A stretch of 64,000 nt of DNA, from the NCBI GenBank assembly GCA_016209205.1, contig JACQWQ010000026.1, forward strand, positions 62,001 through 126,000. Reading direction: 5' to 3'. The notes below the pieces were generated by a model. That model saw only the letters and a program-made list of their open reading frames with translations, was not told the DNA's origin and made no database searches. Made by a program: the position numbers and the translations under genes. This stretch comes from Chloroflexota bacterium. Its GTDB lineage: Bacteria; Chloroflexota; Anaerolineae; UBA4142; SHND01. Shown here in pieces: positions 16,769 through 24,532 of this stretch (the stretch's first letter is position 1; the number at the start of each line of letters is the position of its first letter).

Positions 16769-16936
16769 TTCGCTGCTGATTATAGCACTCGCCTGTGATT
16801 TCGATACTAGACCAAAGTCCGATTTTTGACCGACCTTCGCGCGGGGAAAAATGAGACTTGCGCCCGTTCCGCGTTTGGGGCGGGGCAGATATGATGCATG
16901 TATGAATGCAGATTCACAAGGAAAGGAGTCAGGAAA

Positions 16937-17329
16937 ATGAAACTCAAATTGTTCGTTCTCGCCGCACTGGTCGCCGTGATCATGGTCGGGGGCTTTCACC
17001 AAGGGGCACTTGCCAAAGGGACCAGAACACGCATCGCGCTGACCGCGAGCGCCGATTATCCCGCCGCCAAAGGCAAAGCGACGTACATAGTGAACGGCAA
17101 GCAACGCGAATTTCAGGTCGAAGTGGAAAACGTGAAAAAACTCGCCGGTCAGTCCGTGAAGGTGTTCGTGAATGGCACACAAGTTGGCAGCGCGGTAGTG
17201 AATTCGCTCGGCGCGGCGCGCCTTTACTTGAACACGAACTTGGGCAACGCAGTACCGTTCATCAAAGCGGGCGATCAGGTTCAAGTGAAAACCTCAGCCG
17301 GCAAACTGATCGTCTCGGGTAAATTCTAA
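16937..17329 (+). CDS. Small secreted protein of unknown function
   Basis: 130 residues. The start at 16937 is supported by AAAGGAG with 8-nt spacing; the upstream in-frame ATG (16898) lacks this. A cleavable signal peptide is evident (KLKLFVLAALVAVIMVGGF, cleavage probably after ALA near residue 28). The mature part is rich in alternating hydrophobic/polar residues (KATYIVNGKQREFQVEVE, VKVFVNGTQVGSAVVN), suggesting a beta-sandwich of about 100 residues with no cysteine. It is divergent from the kinase gene and followed by a palindromic element and a terminator. I do not recognise a named family. Confidence 0.75.
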   Translation: MKLKLFVLAALVAVIMVGGFHQGALAKGTRTRIALTASADYPAAKGKATYIVNGKQREFQVEVENVKKLAGQSVKVFVNGTQVGSAVVNSLGAARLYLNTNLGNAVPFIKAGDQVQVKTSAGKLIVSGKF

Positions 17330-17357
17330 CTGACGAATCAAATAGAATTCGGAGCAT

Positions 17358-17478
17358 CCAGACCGGACAGGTTTTGAAAACGGACGCGTCACATATACCG
17401 TTTGCGCGGTACATCACGGTTGCGATACATAAAACGTACGTGGCGCTGAAGTTCATCGCAAAAACCTGTCCGGTCTGG
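17358..17478. mobile_element. Palindromic MITE-like element, AGACC family, copy with perfect 18-bp ends
   Basis: The left end CCAGACCGGACAGGTTTT (17358-17375) and right end (17461-17478) are perfect 18-bp inverted repeats. The interior, read in reverse complement, matches the element at 21691-21814 (TGCGATGAA, TACGTTT, TGTAC and TGTGAC segments in the same order). The copies are therefore members of one family in opposite orientation. Confidence 0.88.
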
Positions 17479-17482
17479 AATA

Positions 17483-17518
17483 AAAAACTCTGTTCAGAAT
17501 ATTCTGGGCAGAGTTTTT
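17483..17518. terminator. Bidirectional terminator
   Basis: AAAAACTCTG (17483-17492) pairs with CAGAGTTTTT (17509-17518) around a CAGAATATTCTG core, followed by more T. It can terminate the secreted-protein transcript and, in reverse, traffic from the lipoprotein gene at 17682-18206. Confidence 0.75.
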
Positions 17519-17561
17519 TTTATGCCAACCGTCTTGGTTGGCACAGCATGGTTCGACTATG

Positions 17562-17647
17562 CTCACCACATGGTTGGACTGCTGTGCATCAATGATTCGG
17601 AGTACAACTCCGCTCCCTTGCAGGTCAATGAGTACAACTCATTGACC
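17562..17647. repeat. Double-hairpin dispersed repeat, copy 2
   Basis: CTCACCACATGGTTG (17562 onwards) is followed by hairpins CGGAG-tacaa-CTCCG (598-612) and GGTCAATGAG-tacaa-CTCATTGACC (623-647). They are separated by CCCTTGCAGG. Stems differ from copy 1 (12561-12659) while arrangement and loop are kept, as expected for compensatory change. Confidence 0.75.
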
Positions 17648-17681
17648 AACAGTGACCAACAGTGCAACTTTGGAAAGTGTT

Positions 17682-18206
17682 TTACTGGGTTTTCTTGGTG
17701 CCTTCGAAGCGAATGTAAAACACTTGGGTCTGTTTGGTTTGGTCGTCTTGCACGGGCAGGATGAGCAGAACCGTTTGCTTGCCGCCGTCGCCCGTTTTAC
17801 CAAAGACGCAAAAGCCCGCGCTGCCGCTGGTATCTCCCGTGCCCGCCGTACAGCCGGGGGTATCGGAGGAATTCCAACCTGCCGCTTGCATTTTCTCCAG
17901 CGTGTAAAACTCGGCGACTTGCTGCGGCGTCAGCGCGGATTGGTAGGCGATGAAATCGAATTTGTCGAGTCTCGTATCGCTGCTGCTGTCGTTGTTGGCC
18001 GCTTGGATAAAACCTTGAATGATGAGCTGTACGGGCAGCGGCAGATCCAAATTCACTTTGGTTGCGCCGTCGAGCGCGGGAACGTCGGACCAAAGATTGG
18101 CAACGGTGCCTGCGTTCTGTCCCGTCACGTTTTTCGCCAGATCACAACCCGCAACGAGCACGCCAACCAAAACCACCAGAATAAGCAGAACACACTTGAT
18201 TCTCAT
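17682..18206 (-). CDS. Lipoprotein of unknown function
   Basis: 174 residues from the ATG at 18206, preceded by GGAGG. A lipoprotein signal ([21 protein letters not shown]) places the lipidated Cys at residue 21. The mature region contains an amphipathic segment (LPLPVQLIIQGFIQAANN) and DFIAYQSALTPQQVAEFYTLEKM, then a Gly/Thr/Ser-rich stretch with two Cys (GCTAGTGDTSGSAGFC) that could form a disulfide. It ends VFYIRFEGTKKTQ. The pattern of a molecule compared with time-stepped Tyr/Glu helices resembles small surface lipoproteins of Chloroflexota, but I do not recognise a named domain. It is convergent with the secreted-protein gene, sharing the terminator at 17483. Confidence 0.7.
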   Translation of the reverse strand: MRIKCVLLILVVLVGVLVAGCDLAKNVTGQNAGTVANLWSDVPALDGATKVNLDLPLPVQLIIQGFIQAANNDSSSDTRLDKFDFIAYQSALTPQQVAEFYTLEKMQAAGWNSSDTPGCTAGTGDTSGSAGFCVFGKTGDGGKQTVLLILPVQDDQTKQTQVFYIRFEGTKKTQ

Positions 18207-18382
18207 CGTAACCTCCACGACCGCGAGGAAAAGAACATGTCGGTGCTTGACCAATTTCAGAATGCCGGAGCGTGCGCCGGGGAATCGAATGCGGCAAAAA
18301 CATGGCACAGCCCCACATATATTGATTATGCCACAGCTTTAGCCAAATGATTTTTTCAATCTGGTGTCAATTGGCGCGCAAA

Positions 18383-18410
18383 TTGACAGGCGCGTTGGGC
18401 AGGTTATAAT
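18383..18410 (+). promoter_or_regulatory. Perfect-consensus sigma70 promoter
   Basis: TTGACA (18383-18388) and TATAAT (18405-18410) are separated by 16 bp. Transcription would start near 18418 and leave a leader of about 320 nt before the binding-protein ATG at 18737. Confidence 0.75.
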
Positions 18411-18736
18411 AGTCGTCGTTTTCTGCTCCCCACATGAATCCCCAACTCGATTTCACTTGTTCTCGCAGCTGTACCGTGCGGAAACGCTGCACAGGGTCGT
18501 CGGCGTTTCCGCGTCTTGGTTTCCCGCAATAATTCCTTTGGCGCCTTTTCCCGGACGTTTTGGGTGTGGTGTCTGATTCCGTAAGTCCGTAATATAGCGT
18601 ACGATCCGTTTTGCCGCGTTCGTTTCGGAACGGCACGCGCGAACCGTTCTTGGATTCTGAACCGCCGTGCAAAGCGATTCAAAAAAAAATAGATTGTGCG
18701 CAAGCACAATGGTTCATCTTTTTCTGGGAGGAGAAG
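18411..18736 (+). promoter_or_regulatory. Long structured leader or possible independent small RNA
   Basis: The gap has no supportable gene. It contains a hairpin with a perfect 10-bp stem, GCGGAAACGC (18478-18487) and GCGTTTCCGC (18503-18512). Near the 3' end is a GCAA-loop hairpin ATTGTGC-GCAA-GCACAAT (about 18693-18710), just ahead of the Shine-Dalgarno sequence GGGAGGAG (18726-18733). No known riboswitch or ncRNA family was recognised. Confidence 0.45.
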
Positions 18737-20551
18737 ATGCAAAACAAACGCAAGACTACGCCCCGCGCGCTTGTACTCGCGGGCGTACTCGGAATTCTTA
18801 TCGCAGCGCTGGCGCTTGCCGCCTGCGGCGGCGTCCCGGCAAATGTGCAGCCCACGATTCAGGCGGCGGCGCAAACTGCCCAAGCCGTGGCGCCGACCGT
18901 GCAAGCGGCGGTCACGAATATCGCGCCTACGGTACAAGCGGCAGCACAAACCGCGCAAGCACAAGTGACGCAGCTAGCCCCGACGGTGCAAGCGATTGCA
19001 ACGACGGTCGCACCGACGGTGGCGGCCGTAGCGACACAAGCGGCAGGCGGACAGCCCAGCGGCACGCTCACGTACGCCAGCAACATTGACGACATTGTAT
19101 CGCTCGATCCGGCAATCGCGTACGAATTCAGCGGCGTGGTGACGGATCACAACGTATATGAAGGTCTCGTGCAGTTTATTGGCTCGGACCTTGCCAATCT
19201 CAAACCCGCGCTCGCGGACAAATGGGACATCAAGGACGCGGGCGATAAATGGGAACTCACCTTTACGCTGCGCGACGGCGCGAAATTCTCGACGGGCAAT
19301 CCGGTCACGGCAGACGACGTGGTGTTTTCGATCCAACGCGCGATCGCGTTGAACAAATCCCCCGCGTTCCTCTACATTGACATTGCCAAATTGACGCAAG
19401 ACAGCGTCGTCGCCAAGGACCCCAAGACCGTCGTCATCACAATGCCCAAAGACGCCAGCCCACAAGCACTCCTCACCATTTTCACCTTCACACTCGGCGG
19501 CATTGTGGATTCCAAAGAAGCCAAAGCACATGAAAAAGACGGCGACTTTGGGTCCGGCTGGCTGCTCGATCATTCCGCAGGCACCGGTCCATACATGATT
19601 GACCACTGGACCAAAGATGTCGAAGTGCTGCTCAAAGCGAACCCGAACGCGAGCGTGCAGCCGAAACTCGCGCAGGTGCTCATCAAACACATTCCCGAAT
19701 CGAACAATCAACAATCGCAGCTCGAAAAGGGCGATGTGGACGTGGCGCAAAATCTTACGCCGGAACAAATCGGCGATGTGACCAAGAAACCGGGCGTGAC
19801 TTTTGCAAAAGGCAACAGCTTGCTCTTGTTCTATGTCGGCATGAACGTCACCGTGAAACCACTCGATAACGAAAAGGTGCGCGAAGCGATTCGCACCGTG
19901 ATTGATTACGACGGCATCACGAAAGATTTGCTTTCGGGCAACGGCACGAAATGGCAGACAGTCATTCCGAACGGTTTGCTCGGTGCGAATCCCGATGCGC
20001 CGTTCCAACAAGATATTGAAGCGGCAAAGGCGTTGTTAAAAGAAGCGGGCGTCGAAGGCGGCTTTGAAATCGAACTTGGCGTGCCGACCGGCGCTGCGCC
20101 CGGTGGGGTGGCGTGGGCGGACCTTGCCGCCAAAGTGCAGTCCGACCTCGATCAGGTTGGCATCAAAGCCAACATCAAACAGGTCGCGCAAGCCGAACTA
20201 CTCACGAACTATCGCGCGCAAAAAGGGCAGCTGACCATGATTCTCTGGGGTCCCGATTTCCCCGACCCCGATGCGAACGTGGGCCCATGGACCGACTATG
20301 CCGCAAAATCCATTGCCTACCGCAACGCGTGGGATGACAAAGACGCGGCGGCGCAAGGACGCGCGGCGGCGCTCGAAACCGATCCGGCAAAACGCGCGGC
20401 GGCGTACAAAACATTGACCGATTACATTCTCCACAAAGGTCCGTACGCGGTGTTGTATCAACCGACGCAGTTGTTTGCGCTGCGCGATAACGTCAAGGGC
20501 TTTGAATGGAATCCGATGGGGTACGCGGATTTCTGGACCATCAGCAAGTAG
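18737..20551 (+). CDS. Peptide-type ABC transporter substrate-binding lipoprotein (SBP_bac_5)
   Basis: 604 residues from the ATG at 18737, preceded by GGGAGGAG; the longer open frame includes leader sequence. A lipoprotein signal (LVLAGVLGILIAALALAAC) is followed by a repetitive Ala/Pro/Thr/Val/Gln linker of about 75 residues built from variations on APTVQAA. The class II extracellular domain then starts at GTLTYASNIDDIVSLDPAIAY. Family features include VYEGLVQF, KWDIKDAGDKWELTFTLRDG and FSTGNPVTADDVVFSIQRA. It delivers oligopeptides or related ligands to the permeases at 20664 and 21819. No ATPase genes follow, so it must share them or they lie elsewhere. Substrate undefined. Confidence 0.92.
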   Translation: MQNKRKTTPRALVLAGVLGILIAALALAACGGVPANVQPTIQAAAQTAQAVAPTVQAAVTNIAPTVQAAAQTAQAQVTQLAPTVQAIATTVAPTVAAVATQAAGGQPSGTLTYASNIDDIVSLDPAIAYEFSGVVTDHNVYEGLVQFIGSDLANLKPALADKWDIKDAGDKWELTFTLRDGAKFSTGNPVTADDVVFSIQRAIALNKSPAFLYIDIAKLTQDSVVAKDPKTVVITMPKDASPQALLTIFTFTLGGIVDSKEAKAHEKDGDFGSGWLLDHSAGTGPYMIDHWTKDVEVLLKANPNASVQPKLAQVLIKHIPESNNQQSQLEKGDVDVAQNLTPEQIGDVTKKPGVTFAKGNSLLLFYVGMNVTVKPLDNEKVREAIRTVIDYDGITKDLLSGNGTKWQTVIPNGLLGANPDAPFQQDIEAAKALLKEAGVEGGFEIELGVPTGAAPGGVAWADLAAKVQSDLDQVGIKANIKQVAQAELLTNYRAQKGQLTMILWGPDFPDPDANVGPWTDYAAKSIAYRNAWDDKDAAAQGRAAALETDPAKRAAAYKTLTDYILHKGPYAVLYQPTQLFALRDNVKGFEWNPMGYADFWTISK

Positions 20552-20553
20552 CG

Positions 20554-20652
20554 GTAGTAACGAATTTATTCGTTTACTACGGCTTTTATATACGCGCATA
20601 TAAAAGCGAATGCCAAGACGCGCCGCTTTGGTTGATTCCAAAGCGGCGCGTC
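20554..20652 (+). promoter_or_regulatory. Three consecutive hairpins between binding-protein and permease genes
   Basis: The first pairs GTAGTAACGAAT with ATTCGTTTACTAC (about 20556-20579, one bulge). The second pairs CTTTTATAT with ATATAAAAG (about 20583-20606). The third is a perfect 15-bp stem, GACGCGCCGCTTTGG (20617-20631) with its complement (20638-20652). The third overlaps the 5' part of the longest permease frame, arguing for the GTG start at 20664. Confidence 0.65.
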
Positions 20653-20663
20653 GAATCCTCGGC

Positions 20664-21680
20664 GTGAATTTCGGAACTTTTTTGTTACGACGCCTCATTG
20701 GCATTGTCGGCGTGTTGGTTGGCGTGTCCATCATCACGTTTGCGATTTCGCATCTGGTCACAACGGACCCCGCCGTTGCCGCGCTCGGCGATCACGCGAC
20801 CGACGAACAGATCGCGCAGTTCCGCGCGGAATATGGTCTCGATAAACCGGTGCTCGAACAGTACGTGATCTATGTCCAGAATCTGCTGCGAGCCGATCTC
20901 GGCACGAGCATTCGCACCCGGCGTCCGGTCGCGCAAGATTTGATTCAATTTTTTCCGGCGACGCTGGAGCTCTCGATGGCGGCGTTGGTGATTGCGTTGT
21001 TGATTGGCATTCCCGCGGGCATCTGGTCGGCGGTGTATCGCAATCGTTTGCCCGATCACATCGTACGCGTTTTCGCGCTCGTCGGCGGCTCGCTGCCCAT
21101 TTTTTGGTTGGGGCTGATTGCAGTGGATGTGTTTTACAATGATTTGAGTTTGCTTCCGGCGGGCGGACGCCTTGACGATTTTTTGCAGCCGCCGCAAAAC
21201 ATTACGGGCTTGTTTGTGTTGGACAGCTTGCTCACGGGAAATATGGTCACGCTGCAAAACAGTCTATGGCATTTGGTGTTACCCGCGTTGGTGCTCGGCT
21301 ATTTTTCAACGGCGGTGATTGCGCGCATGATGCGTTCGAGCATGTTGGAAGTATTGCACCAAGATTACATGCGCACCGCGCGCGCCAAAGGGCTGCGCGA
21401 GTTCGGCGTCATCGTGGGGCACGGTTTTCGCAACGCGTTCATTCCGACGCTGACGATCATCGGCATCACGTTCGGCAGTTTGCTCGCGGGCGCGGTGCTG
21501 ACCGAAACAATCTTTACGTGGCCCGGACTGGGACGCTACGCGACGGCGTCCGCCATCTCGCTCGATTTTCCCGCAGTGATGGGCGTAACGCTGCTCGCCG
21601 CGTTTGTGTACCTGCTCGGCAATTTCGTGGTGGACATTGCTTACGCGTGGCTTGACCCGCGCATTCGACACGGTTCCTGA
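20664..21680 (+). CDS. ABC transporter permease, DppB type
   Basis: 338 residues from the GTG at 20664; an ATG at 20610 would add 18 residues that coincide with a perfect hairpin, so I prefer the later start, though neither has a clear Shine-Dalgarno sequence. The typical N-terminus [20 protein letters not shown] leads to a first membrane helix, then the DppB extracytoplasmic region (ATDEQIAQFRAEYGLDKP) and five further hydrophobic segments. The EAA-type loop reads YMRTARAKGLREFGVIVGHG and the end is YAWLDPRIRHGS, as in DppB/OppB. It forms the channel with the permease at 21819. Confidence 0.9.
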   Translation: MNFGTFLLRRLIGIVGVLVGVSIITFAISHLVTTDPAVAALGDHATDEQIAQFRAEYGLDKPVLEQYVIYVQNLLRADLGTSIRTRRPVAQDLIQFFPATLELSMAALVIALLIGIPAGIWSAVYRNRLPDHIVRVFALVGGSLPIFWLGLIAVDVFYNDLSLLPAGGRLDDFLQPPQNITGLFVLDSLLTGNMVTLQNSLWHLVLPALVLGYFSTAVIARMMRSSMLEVLHQDYMRTARAKGLREFGVIVGHGFRNAFIPTLTIIGITFGSLLAGAVLTETIFTWPGLGRYATASAISLDFPAVMGVTLLAAFVYLLGNFVVDIAYAWLDPRIRHGS

Positions 21681-21690
21681 TAGTGAACAT

Positions 21691-21814
21691 CCAGACCTGA
21701 CAGGGTTTTTTGCGATGAATTTCATCGCCGCATACGTTTCATATATCCCGAACGCGCTGTACATCGCGATTAGTCTGTGTGACACGTACGTTTTAGAAAC
21801 CTGTCAGGTCTTGG
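21691..21814. mobile_element. AGACC-family palindromic element inside the permease operon
   Basis: AGACCTGACAGG (21693-21704) is inversely repeated at 21800-21811. The interior corresponds in reverse complement to 17358-17478. It occupies nearly the whole gap between dppB-like (stop 21680) and dppC-like (ATG 21819) genes, so it is transcribed with them and would fold as a hairpin. Confidence 0.88.
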
Positions 21815-21818
21815 GAAT

Positions 21819-22715
21819 ATGGCGCAAGCGATTTCTTCTGAACTGACAACCACGTTCATACCTGCTGCAGAAACGCGCACGCGGCGCCACTTGCCCGCGC
21901 CCCTGCGCAGCCCGCTGACGGTTGCAGGCATGATCATCATTGTCGTCTTTATCGCGCTCGCGCTTGCCGCGCCGCTGCTCGCGCCGTACGAACCGCAGCA
22001 GCAAAAACTCGCGCAGCGTTTGAAAGCGCCGACGACAGAACACATCATGGGTACCGATCAACTCGGACGCGACATGTGGAGCCGTTTATTGTACGGCGCG
22101 CGCATTTCATTGACCATCGGTTTGGTCGTCGTGTTTTCGGCAGGCATCTTTGGCACACTCATCGGATTGGTATCGGGATACGCGGGTGGAATCGTGGACG
22201 AAGTGCTGATGCGCCTCACCGACATTTTCTTTTCATTTCCCGCGCTGATTCTGGCAATGGCGATTGCGGGCGCGCTCGGCCCTGATTTGGGGAATACGAT
22301 GATTGCGATTGCGGTGGTGTCGTGGCCCGTGTACGCGCGTCTGGTGCGCGCGCAGGTATTGTCGCTGCGCCGCCGCGAATTTATCGAAGCCGCTGAAGCG
22401 GTGGGCGTGCCGACGCCGCGTTTGTTGTGGCGGCATCTTTTGCCCAACACGCTCGCGCCGATTCTGGTGCAGGCGAGTTTCGATATGGGCGCGGCGATTC
22501 TCGCGGCGGCGGGGCTGAGTTTCATCGGCTTTGGCGCGCAGCCGCCCACACCGGAATGGGGTGTGATGATTAGCGAAGGGCGCAAATATGTCGGTACCCA
22601 TCCGTGGCTTTCGCTCTTTCCCGCACTCGCGATTTTGCTCACCGTCGCCGCGTTCAACCTCATCGGCGATGGACTGCGTGATGCGTTGGATCCGCGTTTG
22701 CGTTCGCAGTTGTAA
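21819..22715 (+). CDS. ABC transporter permease, DppC type
   Basis: 298 residues, second permease of the peptide-type importer. The N-terminal cytoplasmic segment is followed by a helix (TVAGMIIIVVFIALALAAPL), the DppC hallmark HIMGTDQLGRDMWSRLLYGAR, and the EAA loop FIEAAEAVGVPTPRLLWRHLLP. It ends NLIGDGLRDALDPRLRSQL. The ATG lies only 4-5 bp after the end of a palindromic element, which replaces any normal ribosome-binding region; translation may depend on coupling or on the hairpin. It partners with the upstream DppB-type permease and the binding protein at 18737. Confidence 0.91.
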   Translation: MAQAISSELTTTFIPAAETRTRRHLPAPLRSPLTVAGMIIIVVFIALALAAPLLAPYEPQQQKLAQRLKAPTTEHIMGTDQLGRDMWSRLLYGARISLTIGLVVVFSAGIFGTLIGLVSGYAGGIVDEVLMRLTDIFFSFPALILAMAIAGALGPDLGNTMIAIAVVSWPVYARLVRAQVLSLRRREFIEAAEAVGVPTPRLLWRHLLPNTLAPILVQASFDMGAAILAAAGLSFIGFGAQPPTPEWGVMISEGRKYVGTHPWLSLFPALAILLTVAAFNLIGDGLRDALDPRLRSQL

Positions 22716-22965
22716 GATATGTGAAACGTCAAACGTCAAGCGTCAAACGTGAAACGTCAAACGTAATGCGTCAAACGTCATTCCATCGCTATATGGAGTG
22801 GCGTTTTTTATCCGCGATGATTGGAGAATGGAGACTGGAGATTGAGAGTGGGAGAGATTGAGAGAGGGAGAGAAGGAGAGATTGAGAGAGGGAGAGATTG
22901 AGAGAGAGGGAGAATTTTGAATTTCTAATTTCCAATTTCTAATTTCCAATTTCCATATCGAGAGG
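22716..22965. repeat. CGTCAAA heptamers followed by GAGAGATT-type octamers
   Basis: 22725-22780 has 7-8 bp CGTCAAA/CGTGAAA units. From 22840 to 22965 the sequence turns to GAGAGGGAGAGATTGA words and AATTTCCAATTTCTA units. It separates the permease operon from the MFS gene. Confidence 0.85.
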
Positions 22966-22976
22966 AATGTGTATTC

Positions 22977-24230
22977 ATGAAATTGAATCAACTCGGAACT
23001 TTTCTGCGCTCACCACGCTTTCCCATTTTCATGATTGTGTTTGTGGATGTGTTGGGACTCGGCATCACGATTCCGGTGCTGCCGCTGTTTGCGCAAAATC
23101 AACTCGGCGCGGCGGCATGGCAAATTACTTTGCTCACGTCCGTTTTTTTTACAGCGCAATTTTTTGCCGCGCCGTTTTTGGGACGCCTGTCGGATCGCGC
23201 GGGACGCCGCCCGGTGTTGATTCTGTCGCAAGCGGGAACGCTCACGGCATTGCTGATGAACGCGTTCGCGCCGACGCTTGTCTTTTTGTATCTCTCGCGC
23301 ATCATTGACGGCGTCACGGGCGGCAATATCACCGTCGCGCAAGCGTACTTGTCAGACATCACGGACGAGACAACGCGCACGCGCGGGATGGGTCTGATCA
23401 ACGCCGCGTTTTCGCTCGGCTTTATTTTTGGGCCCGCGTTCGGCGGGCTGCTCGCCGCGCAGTTTGGACCGCGCGTGCCGTTTTTCGCAGCGGCGGTCAT
23501 GTCGCTGCTGACCATTTTGCTCTCGACCTTTTTGCTGCCCGAGTCGTTGACGCCCGAACGACGCAAGCACGAGCATTCGGCGGCGCAGCTCACGCCGAAA
23601 CGCAGCCATTGGGAATTGGTGCGCGTGCCTGCGGTGGGCTTGCTTTTGCTGATTGCGTTAGGCACACAGTTCAGTTTCTTTTCCTTCCAAACCGTGTACG
23701 TGCTGTGGTCGGAAAAATTATTGTTTCCGGGACAATCGCAAGCGTACGTCACGCAAGCCATCAGCATCATTCTCACGTTGATTGGCATTTGCGGCGTGAT
23801 TACGCAAGTGTGGCTCGTGGGTCCGTTGGTGAAACGGTTCGGCGAAGTGAATCTGGTGAATGTCGGCAACGTAATGCGCGCGCTCGCGTTTGCGCTGCTT
23901 GCCGCGTTCCCGCTTGTCCTTTCTGCGTTCGCCGTTATTCCGTTCATGGCAATTGGCGGCGGAGTCGCGCTGCCGTCCCTTATGGCGCTGCTGACGTTTG
24001 CCGCGCCGCCGGGCGCGCGCGGCGGCGTTCTCGGCTTGAGTCAATCGGCGTCCGCGTTGGGCAGTATCCTCGGTCCGCTGCTGGCGGGTTTTCTCTTTGA
24101 CGCCGTGAACCCGAATGCGCCAATGGTTGCGGCGGCATTGATTATGGGATTGGCAGTGCTGATTGGTTCAAGTCTGTATCGGTTGCCATTGCATCGTCCC
24201 ATGCAAGCGGCTGCGCCGGATCGCCCCTAG
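22977..24230 (+). CDS. Major facilitator superfamily transporter (TetA-like drug efflux)
   Basis: 417 residues with about twelve hydrophobic segments. The first helix carries FVDVLGLGITIPVLPLFAQ, as in TetA and related proton antiporters. The conserved loop 2-3 motif of the MFS is GRLSDRAGRRPVLI. The fifth-helix motif is FSLGFIFGPAFGGLL, typical of drug antiporters. It is likely a proton-coupled exporter of a small hydrophobic compound. It is a single-gene unit flanked by repeats upstream and a palindrome at 24242 downstream. GAGAGGA lies upstream of the ATG at somewhat long spacing. Confidence 0.9.
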   Translation: MKLNQLGTFLRSPRFPIFMIVFVDVLGLGITIPVLPLFAQNQLGAAAWQITLLTSVFFTAQFFAAPFLGRLSDRAGRRPVLILSQAGTLTALLMNAFAPTLVFLYLSRIIDGVTGGNITVAQAYLSDITDETTRTRGMGLINAAFSLGFIFGPAFGGLLAAQFGPRVPFFAAAVMSLLTILLSTFLLPESLTPERRKHEHSAAQLTPKRSHWELVRVPAVGLLLLIALGTQFSFFSFQTVYVLWSEKLLFPGQSQAYVTQAISIILTLIGICGVITQVWLVGPLVKRFGEVNLVNVGNVMRALAFALLAAFPLVLSAFAVIPFMAIGGGVALPSLMALLTFAAPPGARGGVLGLSQSASALGSILGPLLAGFLFDAVNPNAPMVAAALIMGLAVLIGSSLYRLPLHRPMQAAAPDRP

Positions 24231-24241
24231 TTTATAAAGTC

Positions 24242-24314
24242 CAAGACCCCAAGTGTTTTCGCCGCATTGTGTCACATGATCAACAAGGATGTTCAAAAAC
24301 ACTTGGGGTCTTGC
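24242..24314. repeat. Palindromic element with perfect 18-bp ends
   Basis: CAAGACCCCAAGTGTTTT (24242-24259) is exactly inverted at 24297-24314 around a 37-nt interior. The AAGACC....GTTTT ends resemble the AGACC element family. It lies right after the MFS stop and may serve as its transcript end. Confidence 0.8.
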
Positions 24315-24332
24315 CTCGCCGCGCGATTTTAA

Positions 24333-24361
24333 TTGACGCCGCGCGCGCGGTGTGCTATATT
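24333..24361 (+). promoter_or_regulatory. Sigma70-type promoter for the beta-helix gene
   Basis: TTGACG (24333-24338), a 17-bp spacer, TATATT (24356-24361). The leader to the ATG at 24533 is about 165 nt and shows no distinctive structure. Confidence 0.6.
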
Positions 24362-24532
24362 TGAAGCGCCGCGATTTTGTCTAGCGCGGCATGACGCCCC
24401 GAATTCCGTGTCGTGAGAACACACAAGCCCACTCTTGTGATTTCCCGACACTGCCAGAACGAGTCGCTTCGCTAAAGCGTCTCGGTTTTGTGGTTGTAAC
24501 TCGAACCTCAGTCCCCAGTCCTCATTACTCGT

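Noticed and set aside
18411-18736. 6S RNA, SRP RNA, RNase P RNA or tmRNA
   Set aside because: Position after a consensus promoter invited the idea, but none of the conserved sequence elements of these RNAs is visible, and no long closing stem could be drawn.
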